The notes beneath the pieces are model-generated. The model was not told where the DNA came from. It saw only the letters and a program-made list of their open reading frames with translations, and did no database searches. From Elusimicrobiota bacterium (GTDB lineage Bacteria > Elusimicrobiota > Elusimicrobia > UBA1565 > UBA9628), in NCBI GenBank assembly GCA_028871595.1, contig JAGWMT010000217.1:1-5562 (forward strand): DNA of 5,562 bases. Reading direction: 5' to 3'. How positions within the stretch are numbered: position 1 is the first letter of the stretch; each line of letters begins with the position of its first letter. The position numbers and the translations under genes were made by a program. This document shows positions 1 to 5,288 of the stretch, piece after piece.

Positions 1-1
1 G

Positions 2-37
2 GGCCGCTACGTGGCCGGCCGGGCCTTGATTCGCTAA
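2..37 (+). CDS. Possible C-terminal tail of an upstream gene (partial)
   Basis: An open frame from the left edge reads GRYVAGRALIR and ends in TAA at 35-37. One base separates it from the ATG of the hydrolase at 39. No Shine-Dalgarno sequence precedes that ATG, which fits translation coupled to an upstream gene. Eleven residues are too few to identify a family, so this is an inference from spacing and frame only. Confidence 0.3.
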   Translation, partial: GRYVAGRALIR

Positions 38-38
38 G

Positions 39-866
39 ATGGACGGCGTGACCGCCACGCCCGCCGTGCGCTCCTGGAAGGCCGGCCCCGTGCATCTGCG
101 CGACTGGGGCGGGTCCGGCGCCCCCGTCCTCCTCCTCCACGGGATGGCCGCGCACTCCCATTGGTGGGACGCCGTCGCGCCGCGCTGGAGCGGAGCCCTG
201 CGCGCCGCCGCGCTGGAGTTCCGCGGCCACGGCGACAGCGACTGGTCGGAGACCGGCGTCTACAGCGCCGACCTGTGGCTGGAGGACATCGAGACGGCGC
301 GCCGGGCGCTGGGCTGGGAGCGCTTCATCCTCTGCGGCCACTCCATGGGCGCGCGCATGGCGCTCAACTACGCCGAGCGACACCCGGGCCGCCTGCGCGG
401 CGTGGCGGCCGTGGACTTCCTGCCCGAATTGCGCGCCGACCGCCCCAGCCGCTTCTCCCGCGCCAGCGGCCGGCCCCAGCCCGTCTACCCCACCCAGGAC
501 GACGCGGTGGCGCGCTTCCGCCTGGAGCCGGGCGGAACGACGATGGCGCCGGAGGACATGCGCCGCCTGGGCCAAGAGAGCGTGCGCCCCAGCGGAACGG
601 GCTGGTCCTGGAAGTTCGACTGGCGCTGCCTGAGCATCCCCATCACGCCAGTGTGGCCGCAGCTGTCCGCCATCCGCGTTCCCGCCATGGTGGCGCGCGG
701 CTCCTTGAGCGAGCTCATCGGTCCCGAGGACTTCCAGCGCGTGGCCGCCGAGGCGCGCGCCGTCAGCGCCGTGACCATCGAGGGAGCGCATCATCACGTG
801 CCCTTGGATAAGCCCGTCGAACTGGCCCAAGCCGTGGCCGATTTCGCGGCGCAACTTCCCGATTGA
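39..866 (+). CDS. Alpha/beta-fold hydrolase
   Basis: A 275-aa soluble protein with the layout of the alpha/beta hydrolase (Abhydrolase_1) superfamily. The oxyanion-hole HG is at 34-35 in LLLHGMAAHSHWWD, and FRGHGDSD at 61-68 is the usual strand-4 turn. The nucleophile elbow GHSMG is at 100-104 with Ser102, and the catalytic-His region GAHHHVPLDKP is at 249-259, with His252 best aligned. The acid should lie in ARGSLSELIGPE (219-230). It reads Glu225 where Asp is more usual. There is no signal peptide or membrane segment, so it should be cytoplasmic. The substrate cannot be read from the sequence; esterase, lactonase or C-C hydrolase activity are all possible. No Shine-Dalgarno site is visible before ATG 39, and GTG 48 is an alternative start. 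The stop overlaps the next gene by 4 bases. Confidence 0.92.
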   Translation: MDGVTATPAVRSWKAGPVHLRDWGGSGAPVLLLHGMAAHSHWWDAVAPRWSGALRAAALEFRGHGDSDWSETGVYSADLWLEDIETARRALGWERFILCGHSMGARMALNYAERHPGRLRGVAAVDFLPELRADRPSRFSRASGRPQPVYPTQDDAVARFRLEPGGTTMAPEDMRRLGQESVRPSGTGWSWKFDWRCLSIPITPVWPQLSAIRVPAMVARGSLSELIGPEDFQRVAAEARAVSAVTIEGAHHHVPLDKPVELAQAVADFAAQLPD

Positions 867-1570
867 AGATCGCGGCTTTATATCGGTACGCGGTCAAATC
901 GATGGACGGGTCCTCGCTGTCCGCCGTTCCCGTCGGTCCGGCCGGTATCCCGGGGGACCGGGGCTGGGCGCTGAAGGAAACGGGGACGGGTAAAACGGCG
1001 AGCGCGAAAAAATTCGCGGCGTTGATGCTCTGCCGCGCGAAATATTTGGGCGAACCGGTGCCGGGCGATTTATTGCCGCCCGCGGAAGTACGGCTTCCCG
1101 ACGGCACGACATTGCGTACCGATGATCCGATGTCGAACGCCGTGCTGTCGCGGTATCTCGCCGTTGACGTTTGTTTCGTTCAAAACGACGACGGCACGGG
1201 GCATTTCGACGACCGGCCCTTACATCTTCTCACCACGGCGACGTTGCGAAGCATGCGGGCCAAAACGAATCTGGACTTCGATGTCCGCCGTTTCCGTCCG
1301 AATGTCCTGATCGAATCCGATGTCCAAGGCAGACCGGAAGATGCCTGGGTCGGAACGGAGCGGCGCATAGGCCCCGTCGCCGTTCAGGTTGTTAAACGCG
1401 TGGACCGATGCGTCATGACGACCTTGCCCCAACCGGACCTGCCGGTTTCCAAAGGCGTCTTCGCGGCGGTGTATCAAGATGGCGGAGCGCTGGGCGTCTA
1501 TGCCCAGGCGCGAGCCGCCGGCGTTTGGCGCGTCGGCGATCCGGTGGACGGACGCGTCGAAATGACGTAG
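863..1570 (+). CDS. MOSC domain-containing protein
   Basis: A 235-aa protein with the N-terminal beta-barrel and MOSC domain seen in YcbX/YiiM-type and molybdenum-cofactor sulfurase C-terminal proteins. That family binds or transfers sulfur on the molybdenum cofactor or reduces N-hydroxylated compounds. Visible marks are IAALYRYAVKS (3-13), GDRGWAL (31-37), RFRPNVLIE (143-151), the conserved cysteine Cys183 in DRCVMTT, GALGVYAQ (208-215) and GDPV (225-228). The start is TTG at 863, which overlaps the hydrolase TGA as TTGA. It places the first strand exactly where the family begins, so a longer form is unlikely. No [2Fe-2S] domain is attached. Codon choice differs from its neighbours: 8 of 10 lysines are AAA, and TTA/TTG, CCG and GCG are frequent. 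This suggests the gene has a separate origin. The physiological substrate is unknown. Confidence 0.9.
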   Translation: MKIAALYRYAVKSMDGSSLSAVPVGPAGIPGDRGWALKETGTGKTASAKKFAALMLCRAKYLGEPVPGDLLPPAEVRLPDGTTLRTDDPMSNAVLSRYLAVDVCFVQNDDGTGHFDDRPLHLLTTATLRSMRAKTNLDFDVRRFRPNVLIESDVQGRPEDAWVGTERRIGPVAVQVVKRVDRCVMTTLPQPDLPVSKGVFAAVYQDGGALGVYAQARAAGVWRVGDPVDGRVEMT

Positions 1571-1580
1571 ATTCCTCCCC

Positions 1581-2036
1581 ATGGAACGAATCACGATCAG
1601 CGGGCCGGACATCGGCGCGCTCGCCAAGATGATGCAGAAGGTGGACTTGTTCTCCCCGCTGACGGTGGGCCAGCTGGAGAAAGTGCTGCCGCACGTGATG
1701 CTGGGCTCCTACGCGGCGGGCGAGACGGTGTTCCGCCGGGGCGACGCCGGGGACGCGTTCTACATCGTGTACGCGGGCAAGGTGGAGATCCGTTTGAAAC
1801 GAATGCTGTTCCTCTCCAAGACCGTCGCCTCCTTGGGCGAGGGCGCGTTCTTCGGCGAGGGCGCCTTGCTCTCCCAGGAGACCCGCAACGCCTCCGTGGT
1901 CTGCGTGGAACCCACCCGCCTGTTCACCCTGCTGGCCGCCGACTTCCAGTTCATCCTGCACGAGAACCCCGCCGCCGCGGAGGAAATGCGCAGCATCGCG
2001 GCCCAGCGCAAGTTCGTCTCCACGCACGCGCAGTGA
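1581..2036 (+). CDS. Single-domain cyclic nucleotide-binding (CAP_ED) protein
   Basis: A 151-aa protein that is essentially one cNMP-binding domain preceded by a short helical lead. The domain starts with FSPLTVGQLEKVLPHV (24-39), then GETVFRRGDAGDAFYIVYAGKVEI (47-70). The phosphate-binding cassette is FFGEGALLSQETRNASV (90-106), with Glu93 and Arg102 at the positions that contact ribose and the cyclic phosphate in CRP-type domains. Those residues make cAMP or cGMP binding plausible but not proven. There is no helix-turn-helix, kinase or channel domain after it, so it is not a CRP-type transcription factor by itself. It may act through a partner. It begins 10 nt after the MOSC stop with no clear Shine-Dalgarno site, and ends in a GTGA overlap with the NUDIX gene. 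Confidence 0.88.
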   Translation: MERITISGPDIGALAKMMQKVDLFSPLTVGQLEKVLPHVMLGSYAAGETVFRRGDAGDAFYIVYAGKVEIRLKRMLFLSKTVASLGEGAFFGEGALLSQETRNASVVCVEPTRLFTLLAADFQFILHENPAAAEEMRSIAAQRKFVSTHAQ

Positions 2037-2494
2037 GGCGGTACTGCTTCGTCGTTTCCGCCTACGCGGTGCGGGAGGGAAAGGTCCTCCTTATTAAGCA
2101 CAAGAAGCTGGGGCTGTGGCTGGCCCCGGGCGGGCACATCGACGAAGGCGAGACGCCCGATGAAGCCGCCCTCCGCGAACTCAAAGAAGAGACGGGATTA
2201 GAAGCGGAATTCGCGGTCCCCAAGCGGGGAGCGGACCCGGCGGGCGGGGGCGTGGAGTTCCTCCATCCCCCCCAGCACGTGCAGGTGGAAGCCATCCCGA
2301 ACCACAACCACCACATCGATTCCATCTACTTCCTCAAGGCGCGCCCGGGAGAGGTCAAGCCCGGGGAAGGCGAAAGCGGGGTGTGGCGCTGGCACTCCTT
2401 GGCCGACCTGGACGAGGGGCATTTGACCGAGGAAGTGCGCGAAACGGCGCGCCGGGCTTTGGCCCTCGTCGGGGGCTCGACGACGAATCCTTGA
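2033..2494 (+). CDS. NUDIX hydrolase
   Basis: A 153-aa protein containing a perfect Nudix box (G-x5-E-x7-REUxEExGU). It runs from Gly34 to Leu56, with Glu40, Arg48, Glu49, Glu52 and Glu53 as the metal and catalytic residues. The family cleaves nucleoside diphosphates linked to another group (X). The specific substrate is not readable here. The N-terminal strand YCFVVSAYAVREGKVLLIKH and the WLAPGGH lead-in are typical. An unusual His-rich stretch, PNHNHHIDSIYF, lies at 89-100. The start is GTG 2033, overlapping the TGA of the cNMP gene as GTGA, so translation is probably coupled. It is the last gene of the coupled run; a perfect hairpin begins at its stop codon. Confidence 0.93.
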   Translation: MRRYCFVVSAYAVREGKVLLIKHKKLGLWLAPGGHIDEGETPDEAALRELKEETGLEAEFAVPKRGADPAGGGVEFLHPPQHVQVEAIPNHNHHIDSIYFLKARPGEVKPGEGESGVWRWHSLADLDEGHLTEEVRETARRALALVGGSTTNP

Positions 2495-2511
2495 TTTCCG
2501 AGGGGAAATCA
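2492..2511 (+). other. Perfect hairpin at the NUDIX stop codon
   Basis: TGATTTCC, loop GAGG, then GGAAATCA form an 8-bp perfect stem with a 4-nt loop. The left arm contains the TGA stop of the NUDIX gene. There is no run of T after it, so it is a poor intrinsic terminator. It may protect or define the 3' end of the operon mRNA, or attenuate read-through into the SWIB gene. The structure is seen; the role is inferred. Confidence 0.5.
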
Positions 2512-2554
2512 TGTTGAATCACGCTATAGCCGGGGGATGGCATGTCCGGCGCAT

Positions 2555-2560
2555 AGGAGA
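2555..2560 (+). promoter_or_regulatory. Ribosome binding site fixing the SWIB start
   Basis: AGGAGA lies 10 nt before the ATG at 2571. It decides the start of the SWIB gene: the upstream in-frame ATG at 2511 has no such site and would add 20 residues (MLNHAIAGG...) foreign to the family. No convincing -35/-10 pair was found in 2495-2554, so the gene's promoter is unplaced. Confidence 0.8.
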
Positions 2561-2570
2561 ATCAACCACC

Positions 2571-2828
2571 ATGGCGAAGAAGGCGAACGCGGCGTTCATG
2601 AAGCCCCTCACCCCGAGCGACAAGCTCGCGGAAGTCGTCGGCAACAAGCCCCTGCCCCGGACCGAGGTCGTCAAGAAGCTCTGGGCGTACATCAAGAAGA
2701 ACAACCTGCAGGACAAGAAGAACAAGCGCAACATCAACGCGGACGCGGCGCTCAAGGCCGTGTTCGGCGGGAAGGCCACCGTCAACATGTTCGAGATGAC
2801 GAAGCTGGTCTCCAAGCACCTCAGCTAA
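2571..2828 (+). CDS. SWIB/MDM2 domain protein
   Basis: An 85-aa basic protein that is almost entirely one SWIB/MDM2 domain. The family pattern is visible throughout: KPLTPSDKLAEVVG (11-24), KPLPRTEVVKKLWAYIKKNN (26-45), LQDKKNKRNINAD (46-58), then KAVFGGKATVNMFEMTKLV (62-80). In eukaryotes this fold is part of SWI/SNF subunits and binds protein partners. In bacteria, for example Chlamydia, it occurs alone or fused to topoisomerase, and a chromatin or nucleoid role has been suggested. The function here is inferred only. Lysine is nearly always AAG, unlike the MOSC gene. It has its own strong Shine-Dalgarno site and terminator, and so may be well expressed separately from the genes to the left. 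Confidence 0.93.
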   Translation: MAKKANAAFMKPLTPSDKLAEVVGNKPLPRTEVVKKLWAYIKKNNLQDKKNKRNINADAALKAVFGGKATVNMFEMTKLVSKHLS

Positions 2829-2842
2829 ACCGTCCGTCAATT

Positions 2843-2884
2843 AGAAGCCCCGGTCGAGTTTCCTCGACCGGGGCTTCTTCTTTT
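2843..2884 (+). terminator. Strong Rho-independent terminator after the SWIB gene
   Basis: A 16-bp perfect stem runs from A2843 to G2858 and from C2863 to T2878, around a TTTC loop. It includes the core GAAGCCCCGGTCGAG and is followed by a T-rich tail (TCTTTT). It starts 15 nt after the SWIB stop. In the opposite direction the tail is TAATTG, so it may also help end the convergent protease transcript, less efficiently. Confidence 0.93.
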
Positions 2885-2900
2885 CCGTCTTGTTTAAGTC

Positions 2901-3878
2901 TTAGAGGCCGGTGAACGCGTCCCCTTCCCGGCTGCGCAGCGCGGCGAAGGTCGCCGGCACGGGCACGGTCCGGGTCACGTCCGCCGTCATGGCCGGCGCG
3001 GTCAGCTCGTCGGCTCCGGGTTTGTACCAGCACAGGGGGCGCATGCCCACAGTGAAGCCCTGGGAGCGGGTGCAGGCGCCCACCTTGGGGTCGGCTCCGT
3101 CCATGGTCTCCGTCCAAGGGCGGGCGCACAGAGCGGCCTGGAAGTAAGTATCCAGGCGGCACTGGGCGGCGGGATGGGCGTCGTCGGTCTGGTCCACCAC
3201 GGAGTTATCCGGGGTGTCGAACTGCGGGGCGCCGGTGCCGCCGCCCAGGACGTTCAGCAAGGTCCCCAGGGAGACGCCCGCCATGGAGGTACGCAGGCAC
3301 AGGGCCCGGTCGGCCGGCTTCGAATAGGACTTAGCGCAGGCCTTCTGGGCGACCTCGTCGTTGGCCGCGGCGCGGGTGAAGGACGTGGCCGAGGGGCTGG
3401 AGAAGACGCGGCGCAGGCACTTCAGGTTGCCGTAGTAGTCGGCCTCTCCCTCATTCGACGCCCAGCTGCTGGAGCGGGGCGCTCCGCCCAGGTGGTGGCC
3501 CAGCTCGTGGCAGATGACCAAGGCGAAGCCGTCCTGGGTGACGGCGGGATGGCGGGCCAGGCCGCCGAACATGCTGACGTGGTACACGTCGCCCATGCGC
3601 TGGGCGTAGGCGTTGACGGTATCATCGGTCCAGCGGCGCTCGATGACCAGCTTGCCGCCCATCGAGGCGATGATGGGCGAGAAGATGCCCTCCACCTTGT
3701 CGATCACCTGGTTGAACTGGGCCTCGGTCAGTCCGCCTTCCTGCGTGGCGCGGATGGGGATGCGCAGGTTGTTCTCGGGCAGGAAGCTGTCCTTCATCTC
3801 CGTCCGCGGGGCCGCCGATGCGAACGTGGCCGCCAGCGCCAGTCCGGCCGCGATGGCCGCAATGCCGATCTTTCTCAT
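2901..3878 (-). CDS. Secreted HExxH zinc metalloprotease, gluzincin-like
   Basis: A 325-aa protein that begins with a clear Sec signal peptide: MRKIG, a hydrophobic Ala-rich core, and probable cleavage after ASA at residues 20-22. The zinc site is HELGHHLGG at 124-132 (His124, Glu125, His128). It is followed 14 residues later by NEGEADYYG (142-150), where Glu143 and Asp147 match the ExxxD third-ligand pattern of M48-like gluzincins. No transmembrane hairpin of HtpX/Ste24 type is present, so a periplasmic or secreted enzyme is expected. Eight cysteines (123, 154, 181, 194, 240, 251, 269, 283) suggest disulfides in a Cys-rich C-terminal half, which I do not recognise. A GGAGG site 7 nt before the ATG supports the start. 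It is transcribed from its own promoter and converges on the SWIB gene. Confidence 0.85.
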   Translation of the reverse strand: MRKIGIAAIAAGLALAATFASAAPRTEMKDSFLPENNLRIPIRATQEGGLTEAQFNQVIDKVEGIFSPIIASMGGKLVIERRWTDDTVNAYAQRMGDVYHVSMFGGLARHPAVTQDGFALVICHELGHHLGGAPRSSSWASNEGEADYYGNLKCLRRVFSSPSATSFTRAAANDEVAQKACAKSYSKPADRALCLRTSMAGVSLGTLLNVLGGGTGAPQFDTPDNSVVDQTDDAHPAAQCRLDTYFQAALCARPWTETMDGADPKVGACTRSQGFTVGMRPLCWYKPGADELTAPAMTADVTRTVPVPATFAALRSREGDAFTGL

Positions 3879-3885
3879 TTATGAT

Positions 3886-3915
3886 CCTCCACCAGGTTTG
3901 ATGACGACCTGGTGG
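3886..3915 (-). promoter_or_regulatory. Shine-Dalgarno site and leader stem-loop of the protease gene
   Basis: On the minus strand, GGAGG (3890-3886) lies 7 nt before the protease ATG. A 9-bp perfect inverted repeat (CCACCAGGT 3889-3897, ACCTGGTGG 3907-3915, 9-nt loop) overlaps the first two bases of that site. In the mRNA the stem would form at the very 5' end and partly cover the ribosome site. It could control translation or mRNA stability, or be a DNA operator. The repeat is seen; the role is inferred. Confidence 0.6.
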
Positions 3916-3919
3916 TTAA

Positions 3920-3947
3920 ATCATATTTTAGGCCGAAGGGCCTACAA
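3920..3947 (-). promoter_or_regulatory. Sigma70-like promoter of the protease gene
   Basis: On the minus strand, TTGTAG (3947-3942) and TATGAT (3925-3920) are separated by 16 bp. The -10 box differs from TATAAT at one base. Transcription would start about 3912-3914, about 35 nt before the ATG and inside the first arm of the leader stem-loop. Confidence 0.55.
3929..3944. repeat. Palindrome within the protease promoter spacer
   Basis: TAGGCC, 4-nt spacer GAAG, GGCCTA is a perfect 6-bp inverted repeat. It lies between the -35 and -10 boxes of the protease promoter and about 25 nt after the stop of the 144-aa gene. It may be an operator or a weak transcript end for the upstream gene. No T-run follows it in the minus direction, so it is not a standard terminator. 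Confidence 0.5.
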
Positions 3948-3968
3948 GCGATTTAGGTCTTTTGGTTC

Positions 3969-4403
3969 CTATTTTTTGAGGGGGTCCTTCGGAGGCTCCT
4001 TGCCGTCCAAAACGTCCAGGAAGGCGCGCCCGATGGAGATCAGGCGCCACGTCTCGTCGTCATTCTCCAATCTGTTCTCAAACCCAAGAAGATTCAGCAC
4101 GTCCTTGCTCAGGCGCTCCGGGGCGGCCTCCAGGGCGCGTAGGAGCGAGGCCGCCGCCTCGCGCACGGCCTTCTCGCCCGCCTTCGTGCGGACCGCGTCA
4201 TCCAGGCCGACGGGGACGCAGCCGTTGAAGACGCCGCGCGAGGCCAGGAGCCACTGGTCGCGGATGGCGCGGATGACGGGGGCGTTCGGGTCGTCTTTCG
4301 CGGGGTCCTTAATATGCAGGGCCAGCAGTCGCAGCCAAAGCTCCAGGAAGCCGTCCCGGAGCCAGAATCCGTTCTTGCCGATGCCGACGAAGGATGAGCC
4401 CAT
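3969..4403 (-). CDS. Uncharacterised 144-aa protein (MGSSF...GFW.RD)
   Basis: A 144-aa soluble, mostly helical-looking protein without a signal peptide. It opens with MGSSFVGIGKNGFWLRDGFL and continues ELWLRLLALHI (21-31). A central block follows: IRDQWLLASRGVFNGCVPVGLDD (47-69). The C-terminal part resembles amphipathic helices and ends in a charged tail, EPPKDPLKK. I have only a vague impression that the GFW.RD..LE.WL start and the G.FNGCV.VGLD block recur in uncharacterised bacterial proteins. I cannot name a family and assign no function. GGAG lies 7 nt before the ATG. The gene follows the zinc-ribbon gene by 17 nt, so the two are very likely co-transcribed. Confidence 0.8.
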   Translation of the reverse strand: MGSSFVGIGKNGFWLRDGFLELWLRLLALHIKDPAKDDPNAPVIRAIRDQWLLASRGVFNGCVPVGLDDAVRTKAGEKAVREAAASLLRALEAAPERLSKDVLNLLGFENRLENDDETWRLISIGRAFLDVLDGKEPPKDPLKK

Positions 4404-4420
4404 GATTTATCTCCGGGCGC

Positions 4421-4753
4421 TCAGTGTTTCCATTCCCCGAACGGGGTCCAGCGCATGCGGCCGTTCGCCTGGAGGGCGCGGCGGACGTTGCAGCAAGTCT
4501 CGGCCCAGCGTCCATCGGTCAAGAGCACCTCGCCGATGCCCTCGTAATCGGCGTGGCAAGCGGGGCAGCAGCCGGCGGGGTTCTTCTCCTGATCCAACCC
4601 GCGAACGACCTCGTTGCCCTGGTCGCCGCGGCCCAGGATGGCGCAGGTCAGGTCGGGGCCGTTCGTGGAGCGGACCCGGCAGTCGAGGCACATGCCGTGG
4701 GCGTCGGTTCCGCCTTTCTCGGGTTTCCCGCACTTGACGCAGTTGGTCTTCAT
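4421..4753 (-). CDS. Cys-rich zinc-ribbon-like small protein
   Basis: A 110-aa protein with ten cysteines. CVKC (5-8) and CLDC (22-25) make a CxxC-x13-CxxC zinc ribbon of the kind that opens many small regulatory or nucleic-acid-related proteins. A second set, CCPAC (62-66) with His67 and CC at 87-88, could form another metal site. Single Cys37 lies between. The remainder (GRGDQGNEVVRGLDQEKN, 41-58; ANGRMRWTPFGEW, 96-108) is not a family I recognise. The ATG is 1 nt after the stop of the VOC remnant (TGAGATG), with GAGG 9 nt upstream, so it was once the next gene of that operon. It is followed after 17 nt by the 144-aa gene. Function unknown; metal binding is inferred from the cysteine pattern. 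Confidence 0.8.
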   Translation of the reverse strand: MKTNCVKCGKPEKGGTDAHGMCLDCRVRSTNGPDLTCAILGRGDQGNEVVRGLDQEKNPAGCCPACHADYEGIGEVLLTDGRWAETCCNVRRALQANGRMRWTPFGEWKH

Positions 4754-5175
4754 CTCAGCGGACCTCGGAGGGTTTGAAGTGGGGGTTGTCGATGAGCCCC
4801 AGGCGGTTGCCGAAGGGATCCTTCACGGCGGCCACCTTGATCCCCCCGCCCACGTCCTTCACGGGTTCCAGTTCCGTGGCGCCCAAGGAGAGCAGGCGCT
4901 TGAACTCGTCCTCGCAGAACGTCGGCGATTCTGGAAAGGGTTTCCAGAGTCAGATTCTGATCAGCCCGCTCAATACGGGAGATGACGGATTGAGTTGTTC
5001 CAACGGCTTTCGCCAACTGTCCCTGGGACAACTGCGCCCTTTCCCGCGCTTTGGCGATTTGAATGGCCATCCGGACTTCAATTCCGGCTTTTTCATACGC
5101 CACCGTCCATTTCGGATCTTTCTCCGATTTAGAATACACTTCATCGAGTGACACGCCGGCTTTCTTCTTCTTCAC
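4750..5175 (-). CDS. XRE-family regulator (HigA-like antitoxin type) with a foreign 3' end
   Basis: The start GTG 5175 has GGGAGG 4 nt upstream. The first 87 residues or so form a normal HTH_3 protein. The N-terminal segment (KAGVSLDEVYSKSEKD, 5-20; WTVAYEKAGIEVRMAIQIAKAR, 23-44) is typical of HigA-like antitoxins. The helix-turn-helix follows: LSQGQLAKAVGTTQSVISRIER (49-70), then LTLETLSRIADVL (75-87). After residue 87-90 the frame runs into the VOC remnant out of frame. It gives about 50 Arg/Gly/Pro-rich residues of no family character and ends at TGA 4752-4750, overlapping the zinc-ribbon ATG as ATGA. The native part is therefore about 4918-5175. The DNA-binding core looks intact and could still fold. 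No RelE/HigB toxin gene is present beside it in the window, so it is an orphan here. Confidence 0.8.
   Translation of the reverse strand: MKKKKAGVSLDEVYSKSEKDPKWTVAYEKAGIEVRMAIQIAKARERAQLSQGQLAKAVGTTQSVISRIERADQNLTLETLSRIADVLRGRVQAPALLGRHGTGTREGRGRGDQGGRREGSLRQPPGAHRQPPLQTLRGPLR
4755..4919 (-). pseudogene. 5'-truncated VOC/glyoxalase-like gene remnant
   Basis: In the frame ending at TGA 4757-4755, 54 codons read as the C-terminal end of a vicinal-oxygen-chelate (glyoxalase/bleomycin resistance) domain. They include FKRLLSLGATELEPVKDVG, then GGIKVAAVKDPFGN, then RLGLIDNPHFKP. VOC proteins of this sort are usually about 120-140 aa, so roughly the first 60% is missing. Upstream of about 4919 the frame enters XRE coding DNA, shows no family resemblance (...WKPFPESPT) and has no usable start. 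The gene has lost its beginning by recombination or insertion and should be non-functional. Its stop sits 1 nt from the zinc-ribbon ATG. Confidence 0.8.
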
Positions 5176-5288
5176 AAACCCTCCCAACCGCGGCGGCCAA
5201 TCCAATCAGCCAACGCTTTACGGGACTTCTCAACGCAACGCTCTGCCGCGCGCGCCATCAACTCTTCACCGGCGCGCGTCCGCAGCAT
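5172..5288 (-). CDS. Doubtful 38-aa ORF overlapping the XRE start
   Basis: An ATG at 5288 opens a 38-codon frame (MLRTRAGEELMARAAERC...GRRGWEGL). Its TGA overlaps the XRE GTG start as GTGA, as a coupled upstream gene would. There is no Shine-Dalgarno site, no recognisable family, and it shares the DNA of the GC-rich palindrome at 5243-5285. It could be the tail of a lost partner toxin or a chance frame. Confidence 0.15.
   Translation of the reverse strand: MLRTRAGEELMARAAERCVEKSRKALADWIGRRGWEGL

Noticed and set aside
983..997. GTGKT in the MOSC protein looks like part of a Walker A motif
   Set aside because: It lies in a loop of the N-terminal beta-barrel, without the required first Gly of GxxxxGK[ST] or a Walker B context. 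The MOSC assignment explains the protein.
1413..2027. 204-codon minus-strand frame
   Set aside because: Antisense to the cNMP and MOSC genes, low-complexity His/Arg/Gly composition, no motif.
2495..2554. Possible SWIB promoter (TTGATT at 2491, TTGAAT at 2514, CTATAG at 2524)
   Set aside because: No pair has both acceptable boxes and a 16-18 bp spacer.
2511..2570. Longer SWIB form starting at ATG 2511
   Set aside because: The extra 20 residues are not part of the SWIB domain and 2511 has no ribosome site, whereas AGGAGA precedes ATG 2571.
3174..3884. 236-codon + strand frame opposite the protease
   Set aside because: Gly/Ala/Val-rich shadow of the protease gene; the minus strand has a signal peptide, HELGH motif, ribosome site and promoter.
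3613..4737. 374-codon open frame on the + strand, antisense to the protease start, the 144-aa gene and the zinc-ribbon gene
   Set aside because: It crosses several well-supported minus-strand genes and an intergenic promoter. It is Ser/Arg/Pro-rich with no family motif, as expected for an antisense frame of GC-rich coding DNA.
4750..4917. C-terminal extension of the XRE protein as a real Arg/Gly/Pro-rich domain
   Set aside because: The same DNA in the next frame encodes a recognisable VOC C-terminus, so the extension is out-of-frame read-through.
4930..4948. Inverted repeat TCTGGAAA-GGG-TTTCCAGA as a terminator
   Set aside because: It lies within the conserved HTH codons and has no T-run; it is mentioned only because of its closeness to the breakpoint.
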